From: Pyrrhosoma nymphula
Lineage: Eukaryota > Arthropoda > Insecta > Odonata > Coenagrionidae
NCBI GenBank assembly: GCA_963573305.1
Contig: OY754332.1
Location: 143,151,977-143,215,976 of the forward strand
DNA: 64,000 bases
Direction: 5' to 3'
A model generated the notes under the pieces. It saw only the letters and a list, made by a program, of their open reading frames with translations. It made no database searches and had not been told where the DNA came from. The number at the start of each line of letters is the position of its first letter. Within the stretch, counting starts at the first letter, position 1. Shown piece by piece: positions 34,786 through 44,578 of the stretch. A program made the position numbers and the translations under genes.

Positions 34786-35730
34786 TTAATTGGGGCCGTT
34801 GCGGGCGACTTGCTCGGCCCCGGAACCGTTTAACGGCATCTCAGCCCGCTGGCTAAAACTACCCTGTTCTCGCGCCCGGCAGTTTCGGGCCCAGTGTCCT
34901 ACCTTCCCGCAATTAAAACACTGCATTCTGCCCTTCTGTTTGCAGTCCCTTGCGAGATGCCCAAAATGGCCACAGGCGTGACAGGCTCCATCACGAACCG
35001 CGAAAATTTTTCTTTCCTCTCGCCCCTCTCTCTCTGGTCGAATCCTTCGCTCGGCCTCCCGCACGCGCACGGCTGCGGTGACAGCGGCGTCAAACGTCTC
35101 CGGCATTGCGAGGCGCGTGTGCTCACCCACCCTGCCGGGAAGGCCATTTAGGAAGGCGTCCAAAGCCCTCTCGTCCGCCTCCGACCGGCGAGCGGCAGCC
35201 ACGGCAGCATCACCCTCCTCCTTCCATGTATGGCTATTTATATCGCGGATGCGATCTGCAAACTCCTCTATTAGCTCCCCTGGGCCCATTTGCACGTTTG
35301 CCAGCATCTCCCTGTAAAATCTCCTATTCTTCACCCCCTGATATCTCTCCAACAGCACCTTCTTTGCTTCGGGGTAGTTCAAGGCCCCCCCCGCCCTCGT
35401 CTTCGCCCTCAGGAGATCCGCGGCTCCTCCGCGTGTGCGAAGTGTGACCGCGCTTAGCCTGTCCTCATCATCCCAGCCACCCAACCTTCCCACTTGTTCT
35501 AATTGCGAAAAGAATGCTTCAACGTTTTCCCCTGTGGATCCCGAAAAGCTTTCAATCGCCGATATCATTGAATATGACTTCCTCGAGTTCTCCCCTGCTC
35601 CGGCCACGTCTACTGTACGGGCCCTAAAAATCGCGTTTTCTTCTTTAAGGGCCCGTAGCTGCGTGCAAAGTTCATCCACCGCCTGTTGGAGCTCCATTTC
35701 ACGACCCGATAAACTAACGCGACTCGCCAT
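34786..35730 (-). CDS. Gypsy Gag with two CCHC zinc knuckles
   Basis: About 314 codons from the first ATG at 35730; a GTG 18 nt upstream is in frame but not a eukaryotic start. The N-terminus has a predicted coiled-coil stretch (EMELQQAVDELCTQLRALKE). The middle is a retrotransposon Gag/capsid-like region (FSGSTGENVEAFFSQLEQVG through LIEEFADRIRDIN). The C-terminus has two CX2CX4HX4C knuckles, CHACGHFGHLARDC and CFNCGKVGHWARNC, for RNA binding. It stops with TAA at 34788-34786, 52 nt inside the open pol frame. Gag forms the particle that packages element RNA. Confidence 0.93.
   Translation of the reverse strand: MASRVSLSGREMELQQAVDELCTQLRALKEENAIFRARTVDVAGAGENSRKSYSMISAIESFSGSTGENVEAFFSQLEQVGRLGGWDDEDRLSAVTLRTRGGAADLLRAKTRAGGALNYPEAKKVLLERYQGVKNRRFYREMLANVQMGPGELIEEFADRIRDINSHTWKEEGDAAVAAARRSEADERALDAFLNGLPGRVGEHTRLAMPETFDAAVTAAVRVREAERRIRPEREGREERKIFAVRDGACHACGHFGHLARDCKQKGRMQCFNCGKVGHWARNCRAREQGSFSQRAEMPLNGSGAEQVARNGPN
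34792..34834 (-). promoter_or_regulatory. Predicted -1 frameshift signal between gag and pol
   Basis: The gag frame reads CCG TTA AAC at 34836-34828, giving the heptamer G TTA AAC (34834-34828). A 6-nt spacer follows, then GGGGCC (34821-34816) that can pair perfectly with GGCCCC (34797-34792) across an 18-nt loop. The pol frame is closed by TGA a few codons upstream of the heptamer and open from there on, so a -1 slip here joins the two frames. GUUAAAC is a known working variant of the UUUAAAC site (used in arteriviruses). Confidence 0.72.
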
Positions 35731-35784
35731 TGTCACTGACCTTTTCACGACTTGGTATTACCGCACTTCCCAACGCCTTGAGGC

Positions 35785-35803
35785 AATCCCACTTCTGACA
35801 CCA
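35785..35803 (-). promoter_or_regulatory. Primer-binding site, probably tRNA-Leu
   Basis: The plus strand reads AATCCCACTTCTGACACCA, 2 nt from the 5' LTR. That is the shape of a tRNA T-arm/acceptor 3' half ending in CCA. From memory this 3' end fits animal tRNA-Leu; the exact isoacceptor needs a tRNA search. Minus-strand DNA synthesis would start here. Confidence 0.8.
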
Positions 35804-35805
35804 AT

Positions 35806-36194
35806 TGTAAGCGCTTAGCTTAAATAAAAGGATTTGGTCCGGAGAAGACGCGGTAAGGGAACAAGTCGGAAATTCTGCTTTTACCATTTATTCACGCACA
35901 CACAATACATGTTTATCGGTCACCCGCGCGAGACTGCTCGAGTCTCTCCTGCCACCACGCAGCGCCCAGCACCGCGTCACCGCGTGACCCCCTCGAGGGC
36001 TCCCTATTGGCCGGCAATTGCAGTAGCTTTTTACCTTACCCGTGCATCTTCCCACGAAGCAAGATCCCACGGCAAGGCGCCGCCAGGTGTTAGAGGAGCC
36101 ACACCTAAATGTGATTCCACATCCGGCGGCTACCATTTCAGCTGAGACCAACACCGGGGCGACGCTAGTGCTGACCGCTGCGCGCACGCTTACA
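35806..36194 (-). repeat. 5' LTR
   Basis: 389 bp, TGTAAGCG...CGCTTACA, and I see no difference from 29239-29627 over the full length. It would carry the promoter for the genomic RNA. AATAAA is at 35892-35887 in element sense. Confidence 0.97.
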
Positions 36195-36198
36195 TTTC

Positions 36199-36935
36199 TG
36201 TCATTTTGGAGACATCGCTAATTTTGATGCATGCCAAATTGGAATTTGATAAATATATCAAGTTACATTTTTAATTAATACAAAAGCATTTAGTTGAGGA
36301 ACTTGTGTGATTTTAATTATTTGATGTAATAAGAATTAAGAATAATGAGAAAAGTAACTATACCATACGAATGTGAATTCAAACCGATCATCCCATGTTA
36401 TTCGCATCCTAATGATTTTTTTCTTTTTAGGAATGAGTATAAAAACTTTTCACATAATCATTCTTCCAAACCCTTTCCTCGTTTACCGAAAGAATTAGTT
36501 CGAAATGTGTGAATGTTCTCCCTTTTTATTTTCATGTGATGGGCTATTTCGCGTGGCAGTAGTTTAAGATGTGAATAGGCAGAATGTTTTTCGTTATCTA
36601 TTTTAATGAGGCGGGAGGAGAAGACTCATACCTTTTTGAGTATCCTACTAGACTTGATTGTTGGTGGTAAATGATCACACATGCATTTCGTCTGTAGCGA
36701 GGAAAGCTTGAGAAACCTCTTACTTGCAAATTTTTGTTAGAGTTATTCGTTCATCCCAAATAAACATATTCCATGGACTTCGATGAGTAAAGGAGTCTGA
36801 CAAATGCTGTTTGTAGCGGTTAGCGTTATAGAAAAAGATTTTTGCCAATGCCAAATATCACTCGAATGACTTTTGATCCCGTTTTCAGAACGCCGGAAGA
36901 AGGAGATTGTAAGCCTTTTGGTTCTTCAGAATAGT
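36199..36935. other. No gene seen
   Basis: AT-rich flank of the Gypsy element without recognisable coding or repeat features. Confidence 0.45.
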
Positions 36936-37055
36936 GCCGGCCTCAGTGGCGGCGGGGTTAAAGTTCTCGCCTGCCAATGCCGAGGTGTTCTCTATTCGAG
37001 TCCCGCGTGGGTGGGTTTTTTCCCATCTAGGGCATGGATTGTGTCGGTTGAAGTG
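36936..37055 (+). repeat. tRNA-derived SINE, copy 1
   Basis: Starts GCCGGCCTCAGTGGCGG and carries TTCTCGCCTGCCAATGCCGA (A-box side), ATTCGAGTCCCGC (B box, 36998-37010) and the shared 3' block TTTTTTCCCATCTAGGGCATG (tract at about 37014-37034). The same blocks occur in copy 2 at 37555-37665. Confidence 0.65.
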
Positions 37056-37443
37056 AGTTACTTGTAGGAAAGGACTTGATAGTGTTAATATTCGCTCGAA
37101 TAAAGACGAAATTATTTCCCCAATACTATTTTTTTGGCCTAATCTACGGGCGTATGCAGGGATTCGCTGTGTGCTTTGACGACTTCAGGGAGGAATTCGG
37201 CTTCGAATTCGTTGAAAAGCTTAAGTCTATATTTTTACTTACGGCCGGATGGAGATTGCCATGTAAGTTCCTACTCTATCCTTGTGTACTAATATGAGTA
37301 TCACAACGTCCTATCACAAACCTTTTCGTTATTCCACTCCCTGCCCACGTTCTGATTCGTAAATGAAGTAAACGGAAAATATCTCTAAGGCCTATTTACA
37401 CGATCCCATTCGTACTGTGCGAGTAGGTGCTTGAACAGGTGTT

Positions 37444-37485
37444 CCTGATGAAGTCCACCAAGTCACGCCAGAAACAACAGATTCA
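37444..37485 (+). ncRNA. Possible hammerhead-like motif (degenerate)
   Basis: Plus strand CCTGATGAAGTCCACC, then CAAGTCACGCCA and GAAACAACAG: core words CTGATGA and GAAAC at the right distance, but helix II pairs poorly and no GUC triplet follows. Probably a decayed relative of the other motifs. Confidence 0.3.
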
Positions 37486-37554
37486 ACGTATGGCCCTTCA
37501 AAATTGTATCATGAGGTTTGTCCACCTCCTTCGGCCGCCGAAAGCAATAAAAAT

Positions 37555-37665
37555 GCCGGACTTGGTGGTAACGTTCTCGCTTGCCAACCCAAAGGTCGCG
37601 GGTTCAAGTCCCGCCTGGGAGGTTTTTCCCCATACAGGGCATGGTTGAGTGTGTTGTCTAAATAT
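37555..37665 (+). repeat. tRNA-derived SINE, copy 2
   Basis: GCCGGACTTGGTGGTAACG, TTCTCGCTTGCCAACCC, B box GGTTCAAGTCCCGC (37600-37613), then TTTTTCCCCATACAGGGCATG-type 3' block. A near-complete relative of copy 1, and the CAACCCAAAGGTCGCGGG block is also found at 15511-15528. Confidence 0.68.
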
Positions 37666-38167
37666 GTATAATTAATAGCGAGTAATTGGCGAAAAGGTGT
37701 TACCTGTATAGAAAATATTATTATAATAATGTAAACAATTTTTAAGTGCCCGAACACGTGCGTCAAAATTACCCCATTCTAATTCGGAGCATTCGCGAGC
37801 AGGTGAGTGCATTCGAAGCATTGCTTGTGTGCACTCATCTACTCGCGCGACATCATGAGTTACATGTATCCGTTAAGCAGGTCATGAATCTTGGTAGACA
37901 AAGGAGGGAATTTATATTAGGAACGTCGAGGGTGGAAGGTTATATGGCGGAAATAAATGCGACATGATGTCTAAGGCCGTCATAACAGGGAGTGTGTTAC
38001 AGGGAGTGTGTGTAGGTTAGAGTGGCAGGGGTAGGGAAAGATTAGGTACTTTCCATGTAGTCAAGGGAGGTAGTTAGTATGCCAAGTTTAATGGTAGGTT
38101 AGTGTAATGGATTCTTGTGTTTAATGCGGGTCGCTTATTTATGCATGAAACGAGTGCGTGGAGTTTT

Positions 38168-38262
38168 GAGCGGTGTGGCTCGCCGGTACTTTCACCAGTG
38201 TCACCGGTGCACTGAGACACCCACTTCCATTCCAGGGATCTGAGTTCGAATCCCAGGGTGAT
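38168..38262 (+). repeat. tRNA-like SINE head
   Basis: GTGGCTCGCCGGTACTTTCACC with a good B box GAGTTCGAATCCC (38242-38254) at tRNA spacing; no paired acceptor. Decayed SINE head. Confidence 0.45.
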
Positions 38263-39680
38263 TTTCCGCTATGAACTTCCTACATTCTTTTATAGTTATT
38301 TTACTCCGTGCAAGCTAACCTTAAACGATATATCATCTGCTCGAATGGAATGTATATGCGTGAGCCCTACTCATACCCTGCTACGTACTCATTGCGATTA
38401 CCTAAGTAGATGGGCATTTCCACTTTGCGTCAACCGCTAGTTCCTTAAGTACGGTTTAAATTTGGCGTCTCTAGCCTGAACGCCTTACGGAGGTTCTACC
38501 GTAAATATATGTATTCATTGGTCGTTTTTTCATATTTGGGTGATTTAGAAATGCGGGTTTTTAATCTGAAACGCCCGCAAAATCTTAGCTTTCTGCACAA
38601 TGTTTTTACTTATTGAACTGGAAATTGCGTTGTGTATATGGCGATAGTGGGTAATACCATAGAGTAAATATATGCTTACTCTATGGTAATACGTAACAAA
38701 GTAGCATTTTTTCCGTTGTACTCAAATTTTATGTGGCTCTTTATTTAGCTCTTTAATTAGGCTCTTTTTAGCAAATTTAATTAGACTCTTTCAAGAAATG
38801 AAGTGACAATGAATTGAAGGCTCCACCCCATCTTGTTTTTTTTAAATTAGGTATCGACGGAAGTTATTGAAGTAAAAATGTGTTGGCTTAATAGAAAGGG
38901 CACTAAAGGGTGCTCCTCGGGCTGGAGAAATTCGTCGTAAAAACTGATATTAGTCAGATAATTTGCATATATATCTTCAATTTTCTTTCCTGTATTTAGG
39001 GTAAGTAATAAGTGGCTATAAAATTTTTACACGATGCAGATGGAAAAGTAGTATTACTCGTTTATTATCGGTACATCACAGTGGCAATGAAACGTTATTA
39101 AATTCCTCGCGCCGCCTTCTGCCCTCCATCATGGTGTGAGTGGTTCAATCTGGTGGCATCGCAAACATGATCTAACGAAGGAAAACTGAGGGAGGGCATA
39201 GTTTTCGGCGGTTGAGAGTTCGCTTGTTCACTAAGGCGACAAGAGCCATTCACATCTCTGGATCGCTTCTCAGCGACACGTCCAACCATTTCGTGGTTGA
39301 ACTTGCGACTTCATATCGTCAGTCTTATCTGGCGAGCTGTATTTCAGCGAGGATGCATAATTGCGGTAAGGCAACCTTTGTCGATGGCGGGGGAAGCGCC
39401 CTGCGCATCACTTGAGGTGCGCCACTTGTGATCCCCGAGCACCATCGCTCGCGTCGCAGCTCAGTTTGGAGTGGAGTAGATTAGGCTAGGGAAGGTGATG
39501 TTTTATAGGAGAGGGTATGATGTTAGATTTAGTCCTGCCATGAAGCGTGAAGTATATGTAAGGGGTTTCCTGATCAGTGTAGGTACTCCTTGCTGAAAAG
39601 AAATCTGTGTCCCGAATGATGCGAATTATGTCGATATTCTTAGGTGAAAAATGAGTTATTTGGAGTTTAGTGGTAAAAAC
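38263..39680. other. No gene seen
   Basis: No recognisable coding or structured feature. Confidence 0.4.
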
Positions 39681-39740
39681 TCTGCTAGCATATGCCAGAC
39701 ATTTTAGAAGTCTGCTAGCATACGCCAGACATTTTAGAAT
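39681..39740. repeat. 30-bp tandem duplication
   Basis: Units 39681-39710 and 39711-39740 (each TCTGCTAGCAT...TTTTAGAA) differ at two sites by eye. Confidence 0.9.
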
Positions 39741-40159
39741 TATAAACAAAATTTTGCGACTCGTTATAATAAATTAGTTCGTTACTGTGATGGTGCTTAT
39801 TAATGCGACTGATAAATGTCACTGCAAAAGCCAGGAAGAAAGAAAACCATTCAGTCCGCTTGGGGCTTTTTCTCCTTATGGATTAATTGTTTGACACTAT
39901 AGTATTTTCTAAATAAATTAGTTTTTTTCTTTGTTTTAATCGCTGCTCATTTTATCAATGCAATTATACGTCGTCTTTTCCTTTTTTCCTCGAGTTTGAA
40001 ACTAATACTGCGATTTAAAATGTGTAAAAGAGTTATGAGTCGAGAGAAATTGTTTTTGAGAAGGGCAGCACTGTTTCCAGTAGAAGTTTTGTTCCGGAAG
40101 TCAGTTGACTGGACCTCAATGTCTTTTAGAGTGTCAACGGAAAAGTATTCAACTCAATC
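39741..40159. other. Spacer before an RT relic
   Basis: An open frame at 39996-40220 overlaps the start of the RT relic in another frame and is not thought to be a gene. The earlier RT region may reach into this stretch but I cannot align it. Confidence 0.35.
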
Positions 40160-40445
40160 TTCGTTGATTTTTCCTTGGCCTTCAATCGTTTTGGTCAAAG
40201 TTTACCCATTAAAAATTTGACGGATATAGGAATGTGCAAAAGTGTAGTGTGCTTGATTAAGTCCTTATCGAATAGAGCGCAACGGATGAGGGTGGGAAAA
40301 GTTCAGTCTGAAAATATTTAAATATCTTCCGGTGTACCGCAAGGAAGCGTCCTAGGACCTCTGTTGTCGTTGTATAGGTAAATGATATCTCCAAAATTAT
40401 TAATAGTTGAATCGGGTTATTTGCAGATAACTAGGTACGTTATTT
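40160..40445 (+). pseudogene. Non-LTR reverse transcriptase relic
   Basis: One frame gives VDFSLAFNRF (palm motif A, where DFSKAFD is usual), IKSLSNRAQRMRVG, a stop, then SSGVPQGSVLGPLLSLY (40324-40374), and GLFADN (about 40415-40431, where FADD is usual). The order and spacing match non-LTR RTs (jockey/CR1 group). Several stops and the changed catalytic residue show it is dead. Its sequence is clearly different from the other LINE copies here, so it is another family. Confidence 0.75.
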
Positions 40446-41884
40446 ATAGTGTTATAGAGTGCATCAATGTTGAAATACGGGAGGATATTGGATTGATACA
40501 GCATAAACTAGTTGCTCTCCACAAATTTACTTCCATGTGGCATTGAGTAAATAGTTAAGTTATTGGGTTGAAGCTATATCGTAGCGTAAAGTTGTAGTGC
40601 ATTGAATTGCAAAATGTTCGTATGTTTGTGTTTCTGGGAAAAACGAGAATTATAACCAGTCATATGAGCGATGCAGAATCTGAGCCTAAGGAGGTTAGCT
40701 GACCATCATTTTCTCTTCCTCCATTTTGAGTGAAAGAGCTTCTTGCCAGTCAGAACTTGTCGATCCCTTGGATCCCGAAAAAAATCCGAATGGGAATCAT
40801 CTCTATGGAGTTAATTTGTTTCGAAAAGTAATCCCTTACTTCCTTTTTTTAAATGAACAGTTGTCATAAAAGAATGATGTAAAAGCGCTTATAGCGCTTA
40901 AAGCCCGAAATAGCGCTTCAACGATAGTGTCAAGAAAATCGTTATAGTTAATAATCGGTAACGATTCGTTTAGAAAGTGTAGCATTGTAAATATTTACTG
41001 GAATTCAAAAGTTACGGCAGAATTTGTTGATCCATTCACTTTTGCCTATACCTAAGTAATTTTATCAACCGAATAGTGAGTTTTTAACAAACTGGAGACT
41101 AAGGATATTTATTTAATACATCGCTCATGTTAATCTGAAACCTTAGGAACGTATGTACATACTTCTTGTAAGTATTGGAAGTTGGTAGCAGGTACTCATT
41201 CTTTGCTCTTATGAGCGAGTAACGGAATACTTATGTTATTGGATACTTTATGTCTAAACTTTTCACTACAGTCCATTTAAGATTTATAAAATGTACTAAG
41301 GGATAAGTGATAGTTTAGCACATACTTCGGAATGTCGCACGGCCGCAAGTAAATTGTGTTCTTGCTAGATTACAATTTTTTAACTTATTCTTGTGATTAT
41401 TTCGAATGAAACTTACGTAGCTGACAGGGAGTGAAGGTCTTAATACGCACATGCGTTGTCTCTTAATGTCGCTTACACCTTCATACGTAGCTACTGTTAA
41501 CTTCGTACGTTAGAATTCTAGTCGAAAGAACACGCTGGTGGGAAATGCGTCCCATTTTGTTTTATTACGTAAACACTTTCAGCACACCGATGGACCTTGA
41601 TTTTTAATGCCTTCGTGGCAATATTTTGCTGTGTTAAATTATTGGTAGCGTTTTATTCTGCTAGGGAGTATGCTTTAGTCACGCGGTACGCCACATGCGT
41701 CTTCGACAGGCACTTCCACTCGCGTTATTTCTCATCGTGGAGGTAAGGGGAATGGGTATTTTCCGTCTGTTTAAAGTATTGCAGTCGCGGAGGAGAAATT
41801 AATTATGCACGCCGCCCCTCAATTCGATGCCAAATGACTAGAAAGCGTATAGTGTAAAACTCAATACGTCCACAAGCGGCCCTG
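40446..41884. other. No gene seen
   Basis: Possible further decayed LINE sequence at the start; nothing I can align. No other feature supported. Confidence 0.4.
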
Positions 41885-42235
41885 TCCCACTAGGGTGGTC
41901 TTTATTTTTTGAAATTGGAATTTCTTTTGGGATACCCCCTAAATTTGTTCCAATTGGGTGTAAAATAAATTGTGTCAAATATTATTGCAATCGGATAATG
42001 GAAATATGTGCCGCATCGCACTCAGTTGGTAAAGTTCTGGAATTTCGACAGTTTCCGCTGTTTTCCGGTGATTACTTGGCGTTTATGGAGCACTCGGCGT
42101 TGTTAGCTGCTATTCTGTTATTACCAACGACTTTTTCTACTTTTGATGCTTTCCATCTCGAATATTTTCAGTTTCTGCCGAGTAGTCCCTGAGATACGGC
42201 CCCGAGAGTGAGCCCATGCCACTGAAGTCGGTCTC
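41885..42235 (+). repeat. Dispersed repeat, copy 1
   Basis: Similar in reverse orientation to 51865-52215. Shared points are the tract around TTCCAATTGG (41950-41959), 'AATCGGATAATGGAA' (41989-42003), 'CGTTGTTAGCTG' and 'CGAATATTTTCAGTTT' (about 42160-42175), and the GAGATACGGC block (42192-42201). No conserved frame between copies, so probably a transposon relic of unknown class. Confidence 0.6.
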
Positions 42236-42441
42236 TCTCGCTCCAGCGCTGGGAACTATCAAGTCCGCTGCCGCGTGTCACGTTTAACGTTAACGTTTTT
42301 GTTTAAAAAATTGAACATACCTTTTGCTGTGGTGGATATTAAAGATCATTGAATTTAAAAACTGCAATATTTTCATATTTTGTGTTACTTTATACACTTG
42401 ATAAGTTCTCGGGTTAGTTTGTAGCGGAGCTGCATTATTAA

Positions 42442-43546
42442 GGTGGTTCCACCGTAAAATGACTTAAGGTGGTTTGAGCGAAAAACCACTTCACCTAGAA
42501 TTTGATGAATTTGGCCTCATTTTAAAGAAAAAACTCATCTTACCAATGATTTAAAAATATCAACCCCTTGCCGAACTACTTTTGGAGCTATTTGCCTGAA
42601 AATATAAACTGTTTTACATGGGATAGATTATGGTTGTGCGCTCTAGAGGGAGAATATTAACCAAATTAGGAACTTCTAGCACCTAGATGTCGTAAAAAAA
42701 CTAACGGTGTGTAGATTGAATGTTTTCTCAACTATATATAAAAAATAATCTATTACTCACCACAGTAACTTTGACAGAATCACAAATACACTTGCTTTTT
42801 TGAAGGGTTTTCAGCCGTACGGCGGGAAAAAATGAGTCAAGTTAGAGACTTATGTAGCTTTATTTATTTAATTACTGCGAATTTTGATCATATATAACTA
42901 TATATTTGCGCCATTAATGCAGCAATATTTATTTTATACTTATTACAGATGCTGAAATCAAAAAATAAAATTTGTATATGGTCTCCATTATGACTAGGGA
43001 ACTATCTCGCTCAAACCACCATGTCATTTTATTCATATTCTGTCTACTTGTAGAAAAAGTTGTCCTCTATCTGATATGAACAACAAAATAATTCCTTTCC
43101 ACGCTATTTTATTCTATAATTGAACTTGAAATTACATGGTGTTCAATGCCGCTTGAGAGAAACACAGTGAAGAATAGTATGTTTCCATAAAATATAAATG
43201 CCATTTTTGCAAAAAACTGTCTCTAAGAAGGAAATAATCCAGAAAAATTGAATTAAAAAAAAACAGGCATCTTACCACATTATTTTTCTAGTTATTGAAG
43301 AATAAATGCCGTAATTGAAGTCAAAATGCGGTAACTCGTAGTAAATGGCGCTGCAGTAGGCTCCTATGACTGGGAAAAAGTGCTCATTTAAAATACATTC
43401 GTGGAATAATCTGCATATTTTGTACCTTACTTTTGGGTTTCTATAGGTAACGCATTGCATCAGTGAAAGCAGGATTTTTTTGACTAAATATAAAAGATTC
43501 GGAATTTATTATTTGTTTTGACTCACACATTCGCGGCGGAACCTCC
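42442..43546. mobile_element. TTAA-flanked TIR element with a nested inverted repeat
   Basis: Ends GGTGGTTCCACCG (42442-42454) and CGGCGGAACCTCC (43534-43546) are inverted repeats with two mismatches, flanked by TTAA (42438-42441; 43547-43550). That matches piggyBac-type insertion. A second inverted pair lies inside: 42455-42482 (TAAAATGACTTAAGG then TGGTTTGAGCGA) against 43008-43034. No transposase ORF. Confidence 0.6.
42455..43034. repeat. Inner inverted-repeat element
   Basis: About 27-bp inverted ends share TAAAATGAC and GGTGGTTTGAGCGA. It abuts the left TIR of the outer element directly. It may be a separate MITE or a subterminal repeat of the outer element. Confidence 0.5.
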
Positions 43547-43704
43547 TTAAACTATCTATTTCCTCAGTAATAATTTGCGAGTATATGCTTGAGCTCAACT
43601 TTTGTTTCATAGTCGTCAAATAAGGCGGTCTTCAGTTTTTTTTGTAATGAAGGCTTCATCAAGATCACCTTGTTTCAGTACGAGCTTGACTGGTTTCATA
43701 GTCG

Positions 43705-43899
43705 TCTCATCTACGTCTACAAAATACCCTACAAGCCACCTCAGGGGTGTGTGGCAGGGGGTGAGTAGTCACCAACATGCCTTACACTATACCCTAAAGT
43801 CAGTGTAACTACGACTAATTATGCATTAGCATTAATCGCTAATGCTTGTCACTAGGCGAAGCCTGTCTCATTGTTAACAAAAAAATGCTCATGCACGTA
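43705..43899 (-). mobile_element. 5'-truncated CR1/L2-like LINE 3' end, 195 bp
   Basis: Flanked by a perfect 14-bp direct repeat TGGTTTCATAGTCG (43691-43704; 43900-43913). On the minus strand it ends with CCACACACCCCTGAGG, TGGCTTGTAGGGTA and GTAGACGTAGATGAGA. This aligns with the 3' end of the LINE copies at 11200-11281 and 46915-46985 (GAGGCGGCTTGCGGGGTA, then ATGTAG units). The long target duplication and severe 5' truncation are signs of target-primed reverse transcription. It is a related but distinct subfamily. Confidence 0.85.
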
Positions 43900-43913
43900 T
43901 GGTTTCATAGTCG

Positions 43914-44578
43914 CTGAAGCTCGTCTTGTTTGTCGAATAAGACAGCGAATAAGCGCTATAGATATTTTCGTCGATTGAAGTTGAGCCGTTAATATATTGT
44001 ATCTCTTGATACAATCGGTCTTAAATGATAATTATTTACATAATAATACAATAAAAAAGGAATTTTATTTGAACTGAATGCAATTAAATGGGAATATAAC
44101 AAAATAGATGAGGAGGTAATGGAATAATTTTCAACATAATATACGATGGGAGATGCCCTTTACCTGTACCCTGCAAGTTAGGCATTAACATTCACGATCC
44201 TAACTATGTATTCACTTGTGCCAAATTTATATCCATCGTGAATTTTTGTTGAGTATTTTAGAACTTGGAGAAGCTACTTAGCGAATACTAGGAAATAGTT
44301 GGGACGTTTGGTAATGAATTCATTCACCTCCTGTAATGCTTTGAAAATATAAATACTTTGTTGCAATCATATCCCAACAAGAATTGAACTCTGAATTCTG
44401 AAGTTCTGTGGACACTGGCTATTTTCTGGCTTAAATAATGAACCTGCCTAGTGAAAAATTCATAAATGATTTTCCTAATAGTCTGTATATTAGTCTTGCT
44501 CTAATTAATATATGCAGATGGTACTTCGTTGCTTATTAAAGCCGATCATACATAAAATCGAACTAATGTGTATACTAC
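43914..44578. other. No gene seen
   Basis: AT-rich flank; no recognisable feature. Confidence 0.4.

Larger units (their letters stand above)
29239..36194 (-). mobile_element. Complete Ty3/Gypsy LTR retrotransposon, 6956 bp
   Basis: Minus-strand element: 5' LTR 35806-36194, primer site, gag, pol, an env-position ORF, polypurine tract, 3' LTR 29239-29627. The 4-bp duplication TTTC flanks it (29235-29238; 36195-36198). The LTRs are 389 bp each and I see no difference between them, so insertion is recent or gene conversion has acted. Pol order (protease, RT, RNase H, integrase) is that of Ty3/Gypsy (Metaviridae), not Copia. The element replicates through an RNA intermediate in cytoplasmic particles and integrates by its own integrase. 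GC content is clearly higher than the flanks. Confidence 0.96.
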
